From NCBI RefSeq assembly GCF_002236105.1, contig NZ_NIWU01000002.1:310001-374000 (forward strand): 64,000 nucleotides of DNA, given 5' to 3'. Below, one piece after another: positions 8,890-18,175 of the stretch. The notes under the pieces were generated by a model. That model saw only the letters and a list, made by a program, of their open reading frames with translations. It ran no database searches and had not been told where the DNA came from. A program made the translations under genes and the position numbers. The first letter of the stretch is position 1; each line of letters starts with the position of its first letter. The stretch is from Pseudomonas umsongensis (GTDB lineage: Bacteria > Pseudomonadota > Gammaproteobacteria > Pseudomonadales > Pseudomonadaceae).

Positions 8890-9258
8890 ATGATCGACTT
8901 CAACAACAAGGGATTCTTCAAGCTCAAGCAAAATGCGGAATACGCCGAACGCGTTGCCGACCTTTTGCTCGACGGCGAACAGGTCATCGATTCCTACAAG
9001 TCCATGCGCGACGGCGTGGTGTTCACCAACAAGCGCATCATTGCGGTGAACGTACAAGGCATCACCGGCAGCAAGAAAGACTTCACCTCGTTGCCATACA
9101 AAAACATCGTGGCGTATTCGGTGGAAACCTCGGGGACGTTCGACCTGGATTCCGAGCTGGAAATCTACTTTTCGTCATTGGGCAAAGTAAAATTCGAGTT
9201 CACCGGCAAGACCTCGATGGTCGAGATCTCCAAGCTGATCTCCCAACACCTGCTCTAA
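8890..9258 (+). CDS. Bacterial PH-domain protein
   Basis: The 122-aa soluble protein starts MIDFNNKGFFKLK after a strong GGGAGAGG site. The pattern VFTNKRIIAVNVQGITGSKKDFTSLPYKNIVAYSVET matches bacterial pleckstrin-homology (bPH) domain proteins of the YvbH type. The biochemical role of this family is unclear; the fold may mediate oligomerisation or membrane association. It stands alone between the channel gene and a REP. Confidence 0.75.
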   Translation: MIDFNNKGFFKLKQNAEYAERVADLLLDGEQVIDSYKSMRDGVVFTNKRIIAVNVQGITGSKKDFTSLPYKNIVAYSVETSGTFDLDSELEIYFSSLGKVKFEFTGKTSMVEISKLISQHLL

Positions 9259-9264
9259 CACCCC

Positions 9265-9340
9265 CTGTAGGAGCGAGCACGCTCCGGGCGGCGTTCCGAC
9301 GATGGTCGTCAACGATAACGCGGGAAGCCTGGCACCCCGC
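9265..9340. repeat. REP-like repeat with 'aagcctggcaccccgc' tail
   Basis: The segment begins 'ctgtaggagcgagcacgctc' and ends with 'gatggtcgtcaacg' and 'gaagcctggcaccccgc'. The same block order occurs at 13390-13505, so this is a distinct repeat subtype in this genome. Confidence 0.65.
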
Positions 9341-9416
9341 AGGCATGGGTCACCGCTCCATCCCACCATACTTTTCGCAGCCATTGGCCAAGTTGTTGAT
9401 CAATAAGAGGGCAATC

Positions 9417-9869
9417 ATGAACAGAATCATCCTGCCAGTGCTGGCAATCCTGCTGACCGCGCAATCCCCGGCGTTTGCCATCAACGACAAGTACCGCAAG
9501 CAACTCGAGCAATCGGGCTGCACCCAGGTCAGCGAGACCCAGGGCTGTGATATCCACAAGAGCAAGGCGGAAAACGCCAAGGCCGGGTTCACCAACCCCG
9601 CCACGGACAACTCGACGACCCAGACGCCCTATGCCGGCCAGTGGGTAGCCAAAAGCGATGCAGGCGCGACAGTGGCCACCATCCGCATCGATGCCAAGGA
9701 ACAGGTCTGGGTGAACGGCAAACGGGTTGACGCCAAACGCACCGACGGCACCCTGCAATTTCACCAGGGCAAACTTACCTTCACGCTTCAAGGTGATCGG
9801 CGGCTGACGGGCGAGGATTACTGGACGGACAGTGATGCAGGGACCAAGGGGCCGATTGAGATCGAGTGA
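9417..9869 (+). CDS. Periplasmic protein of unknown function
   Basis: The 150-aa protein has a clear Sec signal peptide (MNRIILPVLAILLTAQSPAFA, cleavage after AFA). Two cysteines in SGCTQVSETQGCD could form a disulfide in the mature part. The remainder is polar and likely beta-rich (AGQWVAKSD, QVWVNGKRVDAK, LTFTLQGDRRLTG). I do not recognise the family. AAGAGG precedes the ATG at 9417. An apparent upstream extension of the frame crosses the PH-domain gene and REP and is rejected. Confidence 0.75.
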   Translation: MNRIILPVLAILLTAQSPAFAINDKYRKQLEQSGCTQVSETQGCDIHKSKAENAKAGFTNPATDNSTTQTPYAGQWVAKSDAGATVATIRIDAKEQVWVNGKRVDAKRTDGTLQFHQGKLTFTLQGDRRLTGEDYWTDSDAGTKGPIEIE

Positions 9870-9901
9870 TCCAAACAGGAACTCGAGAGCGATGCATACC
9901 G

Positions 9902-9993
9902 CTGTGGGAGCGGGCTTGCCCGCGAAGGCGTTCGCACGGACGGTATCCCCGTTGAAAGTAATGGCCTTTTCGCGGGCAAGCCCGCTCCCACAG
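9902..9993. repeat. REP inverted-repeat pair (gtgggagcgggcttgcccgcg type)
   Basis: Two arms, 'gtgggagcgggcttgcccgcg' and the exact complement, bracket about 45 bp. Together with the terminator at 10027-10056 it fills most of the 335-bp gap between the periplasmic protein gene and the nitrilase gene. Confidence 0.88.
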
Positions 9994-10026
9994 GGGTTGT
10001 GGTGAATTTTAGGGTTCTTCACACAC

Positions 10027-10056
10027 AAAAAGGGCCTGCAAATGCGGACCCTTTTT
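10027..10056. terminator. Bidirectional-looking intrinsic terminator
   Basis: A stem AAAAAGGGCC / GGACCCTTTTT closes a 9-nt loop and gives a T run on either strand. It is well placed to end the transcript of the 9417-9869 gene. Confidence 0.75.
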
Positions 10057-10204
10057 CCGAATCAAACTAAAACAACTCCCTCATACATCTTCGGACACAG
10101 GCTACAGCCTTACCGGAAGCATCTGACTTACGCCCGCTGGCATTTCGACTCTCATAAACACGCAATCAAACAGCGTGAATAAAAATAAAAAGAGGTCACC
10201 CGAA

Positions 10205-11092
10205 ATGAGCGAGCCAACAAGCCCTGTGCGTGTAGCAGTCGTGCAATTCGATCCACAAGTCGGCATTGAAAATTGTGATGCAAATCTGTGTCGCAGCCTG
10301 GAATTGGCGCTGGAGGCGGTCAACGGCGGTGCGAATCTTATCGTGCTGCCTGAGCTGTCCAGCACCGGTTATTTCTTCAGCAGTCGGCAGGATGCCTTTG
10401 CACATGCGCAGTTGATACCCGGCGGGCCAAGCGCGCAACTGTGGATCGATTTTGCCTGCAGGCACAACGTCTACCTCGTGGCCGGCCTGGCGGAGCGCGA
10501 CGGCATGCGACTGTTCAACACCGCGATGTTGGTCGGCCCTGACGGTTTTATCGGCAAGTATCGAAAGGCGCATTTGTGGAACCTGGAGAAACTCTGGTTC
10601 ACACCCGGCGATCTGGGGTTTCCGGTTTTTGATACGCCGATTGGTCGAATCGGCATGTTGATTTGCTGGGATATCTGGTTCCCCGAGGTGCCACGCATCC
10701 TGAGTCAACAAGGCGCCGACATCATTTGCAGTCCCAATAACTGGGTCTGGACACCGCCGCCGCTGTTCGACGATGCCGGCAAATGCATGGCGTCGTACCT
10801 GACGATGACAGCGGCGCACGTAAACAATGTGTTTATCGCCGCTGCCAGCCGGATCGGTGAGGAACGAGGTGCCCGCTACCTCGGATGCTCGCTGATCGCT
10901 GGCACCAATGGCTGGCCGATTGGCGCCGTAGCCTCGGCAGACCAGGAGGAAATCCTGTATGCCGATATTGACCTGACCAGCTCCCGCAGCGCCCCCATCT
11001 GGAACAACCTGAACGATCTGCATCGTGACCGTAGAGCCGACCTCTACGATCAGATGCTCGGCTACACCCAACACCCATGTCTCCCACGCTGA
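10205..11092 (+). CDS. Nitrilase-superfamily carbon-nitrogen hydrolase
   Basis: The 295-aa enzyme has the Glu-Lys-Cys triad: Glu50 in VLPELSSTGY, Lys121 in KYRKAHLWNLEK, and Cys154 in GMLICWDIWFPEVPR. The second glutamate of the family lies between the Lys and Cys. Members hydrolyse nitriles, aliphatic amides or N-carbamoyl compounds, and sequence alone does not choose among them. The ATG at 10205 follows AGAGG; a GTG at 10175 is less likely. It is followed 15 bp later by a membrane protein gene and then an asparaginase-family gene, which suggests uptake and deamidation of an amide or nitrile compound. Confidence 0.85.
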   Translation: MSEPTSPVRVAVVQFDPQVGIENCDANLCRSLELALEAVNGGANLIVLPELSSTGYFFSSRQDAFAHAQLIPGGPSAQLWIDFACRHNVYLVAGLAERDGMRLFNTAMLVGPDGFIGKYRKAHLWNLEKLWFTPGDLGFPVFDTPIGRIGMLICWDIWFPEVPRILSQQGADIICSPNNWVWTPPPLFDDAGKCMASYLTMTAAHVNNVFIAAASRIGEERGARYLGCSLIAGTNGWPIGAVASADQEEILYADIDLTSSRSAPIWNNLNDLHRDRRADLYDQMLGYTQHPCLPR

Positions 11093-11107
11093 TAGGGGAG
11101 ACCTGAC

Positions 11108-12307
11108 ATGCAAACGACTACCGACAAAAACCGCATTGCCCACAGATCGCCATTTGATATGGCGGTCATCCTGATGCTGGTCGACGCGACATTGCTGATC
11201 ATCTGGCTTTCATTCACCTATCGCTCGCTCTGGGCCGCGCATTGGCCGAGTTATAGCGACATGGTGTCGAGCCTTTCCCAGCCGAGTGCCTGGTTGCGCT
11301 GGCTGCTTGGCGACATCAGCGAGGTGGCGTTCTACAAACACGAGTTCGCCTCGATCGGACTCTTGGCGGGCGCCTATCTCGCCTATTGGGCGAATCGAAC
11401 GGGCAGAGCCTGGCAAGGCTTCAGCATTGCCTACGGCACCGGGTTATGGCCGTGGCTGATCACCAGTTCGTTGCTCGGGTTGTTGCTGAGTAACGTGCTG
11501 TGGGGCTGGACGGTGACCGCCACCAGCTGGCAACCGACATTCGCCGCGTTCGTGTCGCTGCCAGCGGCGATGGTGCTGATGTTTGGCAGGGGCTGGAAGG
11601 TCACGATCAACGGCGCAATCATGGGGGCCGTACTCGTCACACCCATGTGCCTGTTGATCGTTAATTACCTGTGTAACCCCTTGGGGTTGCCAGCGGTGAT
11701 CGGCAATGTGCTGGGCATGGCGGTCGCCAGCGTCGTGGCATTTCTACTGTGCCGCTATCGACCCGGTCTGATGAAGTCCGAGCAGTCCGTGATACCACCC
11801 GCCAAGTCTCCCGCGCCCGTCACCAAAGCGCCCGACTACGGGGTCGTCTGGAGCCTGCGCCGGGTCTTGGCAGACTTTTCCGAAGCGCCATTCTTTGGCA
11901 ATGAACTGGCCAGTCTTGGCTTGTTACTGGGGGTATTGCTGGCGTACGCGATGAACCCGATCAGCCCGGCGTACGGGTCGGGACTATTGCTGCATATCAT
12001 CGCTGCACAAGCGCTGAGCTCGGCCATCGGGGTGCTGGTGTGGCGTCGACAATGGATGTTGCGCGGCTGGTACCCCACTTACGTGCCTCTGGTGTCAGTG
12101 GTGCCCGCTGCGATCCTGACCCATGGTGGCAGTGGGCTGGTGATCGCCTCGAGTGCGTTGCTGGGGGCATTGATCGCACCGCCCCTGGCCTGTGCGATTG
12201 CCAAGCGATTGCCGGCCGACATGCATACCTACATCGGCAATGTCCTGTCCATGGCCATCAGCACGTTGTTGATCGTGCCGCTGATCGGCGTTCTTATCGC
12301 GGAGTAA
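11108..12307 (+). CDS. Polytopic membrane protein with internal duplication, unknown
   Basis: This 399-aa hydrophobic protein has about ten probable TM segments. The two halves resemble each other: LRWLLGDISEVAFYKHEF..IGLL in the first half against LRRVLADFSEAPFFGNEL..LGLL in the second. A second shared block is seen in YIGNVLSMAIS against VIGNVLGMAVA. The pattern indicates a tandem-duplicated membrane unit, as in many transporters. I do not recognise the family. GGGGAG precedes the ATG. Its place between a nitrilase and an asparaginase suggests transport of their substrate or product, which is inference from context only. Confidence 0.8.
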   Translation: MQTTTDKNRIAHRSPFDMAVILMLVDATLLIIWLSFTYRSLWAAHWPSYSDMVSSLSQPSAWLRWLLGDISEVAFYKHEFASIGLLAGAYLAYWANRTGRAWQGFSIAYGTGLWPWLITSSLLGLLLSNVLWGWTVTATSWQPTFAAFVSLPAAMVLMFGRGWKVTINGAIMGAVLVTPMCLLIVNYLCNPLGLPAVIGNVLGMAVASVVAFLLCRYRPGLMKSEQSVIPPAKSPAPVTKAPDYGVVWSLRRVLADFSEAPFFGNELASLGLLLGVLLAYAMNPISPAYGSGLLLHIIAAQALSSAIGVLVWRRQWMLRGWYPTYVPLVSVVPAAILTHGGSGLVIASSALLGALIAPPLACAIAKRLPADMHTYIGNVLSMAISTLLIVPLIGVLIAE

Positions 12308-12383
12308 ATGCCCCCGCCCCTTCGGCTGTCCCCGTCTTGAACCGGGTACAGCCACCTCTCCTCCTGAACACGTGAGGTATCAC

Positions 12384-13379
12384 ATGGATCTGCCCAAACT
12401 AGCTATCGCGGCGCTCGGTGGCACAGTGAGCATGCAAGCCAGGAATGCTGGCGAAGGCGTTATCCCGACCGTCAGCGGCGAGACTCTACTGGCGTCCGTT
12501 CCGCAATTGACGACGCTTGCCCGGGTGACCGTTGAAACCCTTGGACTGCTTCCCAGCGCTTCACTGGATTTCGAACTTTTACTGAACGTATTGTCTTGGG
12601 CAGAATTTCAAATCAAACAAGGCGCCGTGGGTGTCGTGTTGATCCAAGGCACCGACACACTCGAAGAAACGGCAGTTTTTTTCGATTACCTGTGGCCTCA
12701 CGACGCGCCGCTGGTGCTGACCGGTGCGATGCGCTCGGCAGCACAGCCGGGGGCCGAGGGGCCAGCGAATCTGCTGGATGCATGCCGCGTAGCGCTGTCC
12801 GAGAATAGCCGGCGGCGGGGCGTTCAGGTCGTTATGAACGGGGAGATTCATCAAGCGAGACGCGTGCGCAAAACCGATTCGCTGGCGCTGCAGGCGTTTA
12901 CCTCTCCGGTCGTGGGGCCTACAGGCTTGATCATGGAAGACCGCGTTCACTACCTGCGTGCGCCGGCTCAGCGCACGGTTTTGCCTTTGCCACACCAGAA
13001 AACACAGAAGATTGCGATGCTCGAGGCATCCCTCTCGGCCGACACGCTGTTTCTGGAAAGCACCCTCACCCTCGGTTATGACGGGCTGGTGATAGCCGGT
13101 TTCGGCGCCGGACATGTCTCGCAGAGCTGGGCGACCGTGATTGAGCACGTCGCCGAAAGTATCCCGGTCATCATCGCGACTCGCACCGGTTCCGGCTCTA
13201 CCGCGCAAGCCAGCTATGGTTTTCACGGCAGTGAGATGGATTTGATTCGCAAGGGTGCATCGATGGCGGGATTTCTATGTCCGCGTAAAGCCAGGGTACT
13301 GCTTTGGCTGTTGCTTGGTTGTCAGCGGCAACATGAGTTGTCGCGCTACCTCAAAGACGAAAGCTGCATTCAAAATTGA
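12384..13379 (+). CDS. Asparaginase-family amidohydrolase
   Basis: The 331-aa protein carries the two hallmark motifs of L-asparaginases/glutaminases. The N-terminal nucleophile Thr14 sits in AALGGTVSMQ, and Thr90-Asp91 in LIQGTDTLEETAVFF. No signal peptide is seen, so it should act in the cytoplasm (type I-like location). The ATG at 12384 has TGAGG upstream. It ends the nitrilase-membrane protein-asparaginase cluster. The real substrate may be an amide other than asparagine given these neighbours. Confidence 0.85.
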   Translation: MDLPKLAIAALGGTVSMQARNAGEGVIPTVSGETLLASVPQLTTLARVTVETLGLLPSASLDFELLLNVLSWAEFQIKQGAVGVVLIQGTDTLEETAVFFDYLWPHDAPLVLTGAMRSAAQPGAEGPANLLDACRVALSENSRRRGVQVVMNGEIHQARRVRKTDSLALQAFTSPVVGPTGLIMEDRVHYLRAPAQRTVLPLPHQKTQKIAMLEASLSADTLFLESTLTLGYDGLVIAGFGAGHVSQSWATVIEHVAESIPVIIATRTGSGSTAQASYGFHGSEMDLIRKGASMAGFLCPRKARVLLWLLLGCQRQHELSRYLKDESCIQN

Positions 13380-13389
13380 TACATAACCC

Positions 13390-13505
13390 TGTAGGAGCGA
13401 GCATGTCGAATCGTCGCACCGTCGCGATGGTCGTTAACGCTGACGGGGGAAGCCTGGCACCCCGCGGCGTTCTCGAGTCCATCGCGAGCATGCTCGCTCC
13501 TACAG
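13390..13505. repeat. REP-like inverted repeat with 'aagcctggcaccccgc' core
   Basis: Outer arms 'ctgtaggagcgagcatg' and 'catgctcgctcctacag' enclose 'gatggtcgttaacg' and 'gaagcctggcaccccgc', the block also seen at 9265-9340. It lies between two convergent transcription units. Confidence 0.8.
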
Positions 13506-13521
13506 GTTTTCCGCCAGCAGG

Positions 13522-13743
13522 CTAAGCCTCCCAACCCGCTCCACTGACCGCCTCTTGCGCCAGCGGGTGCATATCCGCGCCATGATGCTCGGTCTGCCAG
13601 GCCAGCAGCTCCTTGCGCATGCCCGGCGTCCAGTACATCTGCAGATGATTACGCACACCCAGTACTGCCTGTTGCCGGTCCGGTTCGCTGGCGAAGTACT
13701 GGGCGATCTGGTTGGCCATCTTGATCAGGTTTTCGGTGCTCAT
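13522..13743 (-). CDS. fdsD: NAD-dependent formate dehydrogenase, delta subunit
   Basis: The 73-aa protein starts MSTENLIKMANQIAQYFASEP and contains VRNHLQMYWTPGMRKELLAW, the conserved core of the small FdsD subunit. FdsD is needed for full formate dehydrogenase activity or assembly and has no cofactor motif. It overlaps the end of fdsA by 4 bp, so it is translationally coupled as the last gene of the operon. Confidence 0.9.
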   Translation of the reverse strand: MSTENLIKMANQIAQYFASEPDRQQAVLGVRNHLQMYWTPGMRKELLAWQTEHHGADMHPLAQEAVSGAGWEA

Positions 13744-16622
13744 CGGCGCACCTCTGCCTTATCGCCACGGGCATGACGGCGTTCCTTGAGCAAGCGGTGC
13801 TGTTCTTCGGTGAATTCCTGGAAGCGTTTTTGCCACTCCGAAGGGTGGTACACGCGGCTGACCTCCACGGCCGTGACCTTGTACTCCGGACAGTTGGTGG
13901 CCCAGTCGGAGTTGTCGGTGGTGATAACGTTGGCCCCCGATTCCGGGAAGTGGAAGGTGGTGTACACCACGCCCGGCGCCACTCGTTCAGTGACCCGCGC
14001 GCGCAGCACGGTCTGCCCGGCGCGGCTGCCGATGCCGACCCAGTCGCCTTCGTTGATGCCACGGCTCTCGGCGTCGGTCGGGTGGATTTCCAGGCGGTCT
14101 TCATCGTGCCAGGCGACGTTTTCGGTGCGCCGGGTCTGGGCGCCGACGTTGTACTGGCTGAGGATGCGCCCGGTGGTCAGCAGCAGCGGATAGCGGCTGT
14201 TGACCTTCTCCTCGGTGGGCACGTAGCCGGTGAGCATGAAGCGCCCCTTGCCGCGCACGAATTGATCGATGTGCATGGTCGGCGTACCGTCCGGTGCCTC
14301 GGCGTTGCACGGCCATTGCAGGCTGCCGTGGCGCTCGAGTTCGGCGTAGCTGACGTTGGTGAAGGTCGGCGTCAGGCGGGCGATTTCATCCATGATTTCC
14401 GATGGATGCTTGTAGTTCATCGGGTAACCCAAGGCATTGGCCAGCGCCACCGTACCTTCCCAGTCGGCCTTGCCGCCCAGGGGATCCATGACCTTGCGTA
14501 CCCGCGAGATGCGCCGCTCGGCGTTGGTGAAGGTGCCGTCCTTCTCCAGGAACGAAGCGCCCGGCAGGAACACGTGGGCGAACTTGGCGGTTTCGTTGAG
14601 GAAGATATCCTGCACCACCACGCACTCCATGGCCGACAGGGCCGCGGTGACGTGCTGGGTGTTCGGGTCACTCTGGGCGATGTCTTCGCCCTGGCAGTAC
14701 AAGCCCTTGAAACTGCCGGCCAGCGCCGACTCGAACATGTTGGGAATGCGCAAGCCCGGATCGGGTTGCAACGTGACGTTCCACGCCTGCTCGAACTGCG
14801 CCCGCACCACTTCGTTGGAAATGTGCCGGTAGCCGGGCAACTCGTGAGGGAAGGAGCCCATGTCGCAGGAGCCCTGCACGTTGTTCTGCCCGCGTAGCGG
14901 GTTCACGCCCACACCTTCGCGGCCGATGTTGCCGGTGGCCATGGCCAGGTTGGCGATGCCCATCACCGCGGTGCTGCCCTGGCTGTGCTCGGTGACGCCC
15001 AGGCCGTAATAGATCGCGGCGTTGCCGCCAGTGGCGTACAGGCGCGCGGCAGCACGAATATCGGCGGCGTCGACCCCACAGACTGGGGCAAGGGCTTCCG
15101 GTGAATTCTCCGCACGGCTGACAAACTCGCTCCAGCGGGCGAAATCGTTGCCCTCGCAGCGGGCGTCGATGAAGGGCTGGTTGAGCAGGCCTTCGGTGAC
15201 GATCACATGGGCCAGGGCGTTGAGCATGGCGACGTTGGTGCCGGGACGCAGGGCCAGGTGATAGTCGGCGCGGGCATGCACCGAGTCCACCAGATCGATA
15301 CGCCGTGGATCGATGACGATCAGCCGCGCGCCTTCACGCAGGCGGCGCTTGAGTTGCGAAGCGAACACCGGGTGCGCATCGCTCGGGTTGGCGCCCATCA
15401 CCAGGATCACGTCGGCCTGCATCACCGAGTCGAAACTCTGGGTGCCAGCGGACTCGCCCAGCGTTTGCTTCAAGCCATAACCGGTCGGCGAATGGCAGAC
15501 CCGGGCACAGGTGTCGACGTTGTTGTTGCCGAACGCGGCGCGCACCAGTTTCTGCACCAGGTAGGTTTCTTCGTTGGTGCAGCGGCTGGAGGTGATGCCG
15601 CCGATGGAATCGCGGCCATATTTCTGCTGCAGGCGGCGGAATTCGCTGGCGGCGTAGGTCACCGCTTCATCCCAGCTGACTTCCTGCCACGGGTCGTTGA
15701 TGTGCTTGCGGATCATCGGCTTGGTGATGCGATCCGGGTGGGTGGCGTAGCCCCAGGCAAAGCGCCCCTTGACGCAGGAGTGGCCGTGGTTGGCCTGGCC
15801 GTTCTTGTCCGGGACCATGCGCACCAGTTGGTCGCCTTTCATCTCGGCGCGGAACGAGCAACCCACGCCGCAATAGGCGCAGGTGGTGATCACGCTGTGT
15901 TCGGGCTGACCCAGTTCGACCACACTTTTTTCCATCAGCGTGGCGGTCGGGCAGGCCTGTACACAGGCGCCGCAGGACACGCATTCCGAATCGAGGAAGT
16001 TATCCCCGCCCGCCGCCGCCACCCGGGATTCAAAACCACGTCCGGTGATGGTCAAGGCAAAGGTGCCCTGGGTTTCTTCGCAGGCACGCACGCAGCGGTT
16101 GCAGACGATGCACTTGCTCGGGTCGTAGTCGAAGTAGGGGTTGGAAGTGTCCTTCACATCGGCCAGATGATTGTCGCCTTCATAGCCGTAACGCACCTCC
16201 CGCAGGCCGACCTGACCGGCCACGGTTTGCAGTTCGCAGTTGCCGTTGGCCGAGCAGGTCAGGCAGTCCAGCGGGTGATCGGAGATGTACAGCTCCATGA
16301 CGTTGCGCCGCAGGGTCGCGAGCTTCGGCGTCTGGGTGTGCACGGTCATGCCTTCGGTGACCGGCGTGGTGCAGGACGCGGGATAGCCGCGCATACCGTC
16401 GATCTCCACCAGGCACATGCGGCAGGAGCCGAAGGCTTCCAAGCTGTCGGTGGCGCAGAGTTTGGGAATGGTGGTGCCCAGCAATGCCGCAGCGCGCATC
16501 ACCGAAGTGCCTTCGGGCACGCTGATGGTTTGACCATCGATGTTCAGGGTGACCTGCACCTGGCTGTCGCGGGCTGGCGTGCCCAGATCCATGTCGGTTT
16601 TCGGATCGAATACAGTGATCAT
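13740..16622 (-). CDS. fdsA: NAD-dependent formate dehydrogenase, alpha (molybdenum) subunit
   Basis: The 960-aa catalytic subunit oxidises formate to CO2. Its domains in order are: an N-terminal [2Fe-2S] ferredoxin-like domain with a His-ligated [4Fe-4S] stretch (CLTCSANGNCELQ), two [4Fe-4S] sites (CIVCNRCVRACEE and CVSCGACVQACP), the CAYCGVGC cluster of the molybdopterin domain, and the catalytic pocket RVCHSPTGYGLK with Cys in place of selenocysteine. The C-terminus is the dinucleotide-binding barrel. The ATG at 16622 overlaps the fdsB stop by 4 bp. An upstream extension of the frame lies inside fdsB and is rejected. It passes electrons to FdsB. Confidence 0.95.
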   Translation of the reverse strand: MITVFDPKTDMDLGTPARDSQVQVTLNIDGQTISVPEGTSVMRAAALLGTTIPKLCATDSLEAFGSCRMCLVEIDGMRGYPASCTTPVTEGMTVHTQTPKLATLRRNVMELYISDHPLDCLTCSANGNCELQTVAGQVGLREVRYGYEGDNHLADVKDTSNPYFDYDPSKCIVCNRCVRACEETQGTFALTITGRGFESRVAAAGGDNFLDSECVSCGACVQACPTATLMEKSVVELGQPEHSVITTCAYCGVGCSFRAEMKGDQLVRMVPDKNGQANHGHSCVKGRFAWGYATHPDRITKPMIRKHINDPWQEVSWDEAVTYAASEFRRLQQKYGRDSIGGITSSRCTNEETYLVQKLVRAAFGNNNVDTCARVCHSPTGYGLKQTLGESAGTQSFDSVMQADVILVMGANPSDAHPVFASQLKRRLREGARLIVIDPRRIDLVDSVHARADYHLALRPGTNVAMLNALAHVIVTEGLLNQPFIDARCEGNDFARWSEFVSRAENSPEALAPVCGVDAADIRAAARLYATGGNAAIYYGLGVTEHSQGSTAVMGIANLAMATGNIGREGVGVNPLRGQNNVQGSCDMGSFPHELPGYRHISNEVVRAQFEQAWNVTLQPDPGLRIPNMFESALAGSFKGLYCQGEDIAQSDPNTQHVTAALSAMECVVVQDIFLNETAKFAHVFLPGASFLEKDGTFTNAERRISRVRKVMDPLGGKADWEGTVALANALGYPMNYKHPSEIMDEIARLTPTFTNVSYAELERHGSLQWPCNAEAPDGTPTMHIDQFVRGKGRFMLTGYVPTEEKVNSRYPLLLTTGRILSQYNVGAQTRRTENVAWHDEDRLEIHPTDAESRGINEGDWVGIGSRAGQTVLRARVTERVAPGVVYTTFHFPESGANVITTDNSDWATNCPEYKVTAVEVSRVYHPSEWQKRFQEFTEEQHRLLKERRHARGDKAEVRR

Positions 16623-18175
16623 TGCTCGGCCTCCGAGGGCTGCAAGCCGAAGTCGGCGGGGAAGTACTTGAGGGCGCTGGCGACCGGAAAGGAGACCATG
16701 CCGCCCAAGGCGCACAGCGAACCGTATTGCATCGTGTCGCACAGGTCCTTGAGGATGATCACTTGCTGATCACGACCAGCCTGATCTGGCGCGGCCAGCA
16801 AGCGGTCGATCACCTCCACGCCCCGGGTCGAGCCGATACGGCACGGCGTGCATTTGCCACAGGATTCCTCGGCGCAGAACTCCATGGCGAACCGCGCCAT
16901 GTGGGCCATGTCCAGCGTATCGTCCGCCACCACCACACCACCGTGACCGAGCATCGCGCCCATGGCGGCGAAGGCCTCGTAATCCAGCGGCGTGTCGAAT
17001 TGCGCCGGCGGCACCCAGGCGCCAAGCGGGCCACCCACCTGCGCAGCCTTCAGCGGTCGGCCACTGGCAGTGCCGCCGCCGTAGCCTTCCACCAACTCGC
17101 GCAGGGTCAGGCCAAAGGCCCGTTCCACCAGGCCGCCGTGACGAACATTGCCCGCCAACTGGAAGGGCATGGTGCCCAGGGAACGGCCCATGCCGTAGTC
17201 GCGATAGAACTGCGCACCCTTGGCCAAAATCAGCGGCGCCGAGGCCAGGGTCAGCACGTTGTGCACCAGCGTCGGCTGGCCGAACAGGCCCTGCAACGCG
17301 GGGATCGGCGGCTTGGCGCGAACGACCCCGCGCTTGCCTTCGAGCGAATCCAGCAGCGCGGTTTCCTCACCGCAGATGTACGCGCCAGCACCGACCCGCA
17401 CTTCCATATCGAACGCCTGGCCGCTGCCGCCGACATTGGCGCCGAGGTAACCGTTCGACCGGGCAATCTCCAGCGCGTTGCGCAAGGTGGCCACGGCATC
17501 CGGGTATTCCGAGCGCACATAGATATAGCCGTAGGTGGCGCCGGTGCAGAGACCGGCAATGGCCATGCCTTCGATCAGCAGGAAAGGGTCGCCTTCCATC
17601 AACATGCGGTCGGCAAAGGTGCCGGAGTCGCCTTCGTCGGCGTTGCACACAATGTACTTTTGCGCAGCCTGGGTGCCGCGCACCGTGCGCCATTTGATCC
17701 CGGCGGGGAAAGCCGCGCCGCCACGGCCACGCAGGCCCGAATCGAACACCGCTGTGGCGGTTTGCTCGCCGCCGATGGCGACAGCCCTTGCCAGGCCTTC
17801 GAAACCGCCGTGGGCGCGGTAGTCGTCCAGCGATAGAGGCCGGGTAATGCCGGCGCGGGCGAACAGCAGGCGTTGTTGGGTCTTCAGATAAGGCAGCTCT
17901 TCTACCAGGCCCAGGGACAGAGGATGTTCGGTTGAGCTGCTTAGGGCTTCGAGAACGGACGGCACATCGGCAGCGGTCAGCGGACCAAAGCCGATCCGGC
18001 CTTGTGGCGAGTCCACCTCCAGCAACGGCTCCAGCCAATACAGGCCGCGCGAACTGGTGCGCTGCAACTCCAGCGGCAGGTTGCGCTCCCTGGCCTGAGT
18101 GATCAGCGCCGTGGACACCTCATCGGCCCCCACGGCACGGGCCAGCGAGTCGGTCGGCAGATAAAGAGTCGGCAT
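16619..18175 (-). CDS. fdsB: NAD-dependent formate dehydrogenase, beta (flavin/NAD) subunit
   Basis: The 518-aa protein resembles NuoF. An N-terminal thioredoxin-like extension is followed by the FMN/NADH-binding part (LRGRGGAAFPAGIKW, NADEGDSGTFADRML) and the C-terminal [4Fe-4S] ligands CAEESCGKCTPCRIG. It delivers formate electrons to NAD+. The start is placed at the ATG at 18175 because GGGAGG is then about 7 bases away. The ATG at 18178, overlapping the fdsG stop, is an alternative. It is the second gene of fdsGBA-D. Confidence 0.94.
   Translation of the reverse strand: MPTLYLPTDSLARAVGADEVSTALITQARERNLPLELQRTSSRGLYWLEPLLEVDSPQGRIGFGPLTAADVPSVLEALSSSTEHPLSLGLVEELPYLKTQQRLLFARAGITRPLSLDDYRAHGGFEGLARAVAIGGEQTATAVFDSGLRGRGGAAFPAGIKWRTVRGTQAAQKYIVCNADEGDSGTFADRMLMEGDPFLLIEGMAIAGLCTGATYGYIYVRSEYPDAVATLRNALEIARSNGYLGANVGGSGQAFDMEVRVGAGAYICGEETALLDSLEGKRGVVRAKPPIPALQGLFGQPTLVHNVLTLASAPLILAKGAQFYRDYGMGRSLGTMPFQLAGNVRHGGLVERAFGLTLRELVEGYGGGTASGRPLKAAQVGGPLGAWVPPAQFDTPLDYEAFAAMGAMLGHGGVVVADDTLDMAHMARFAMEFCAEESCGKCTPCRIGSTRGVEVIDRLLAAPDQAGRDQQVIILKDLCDTMQYGSLCALGGMVSFPVASALKYFPADFGLQPSEAEQ

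Noticed and set aside
15207..16769. 520-codon plus-strand frame opposite fdsA
   Set aside because: Shadow of fdsA, whose Fe-S and molybdenum motifs are unambiguous.
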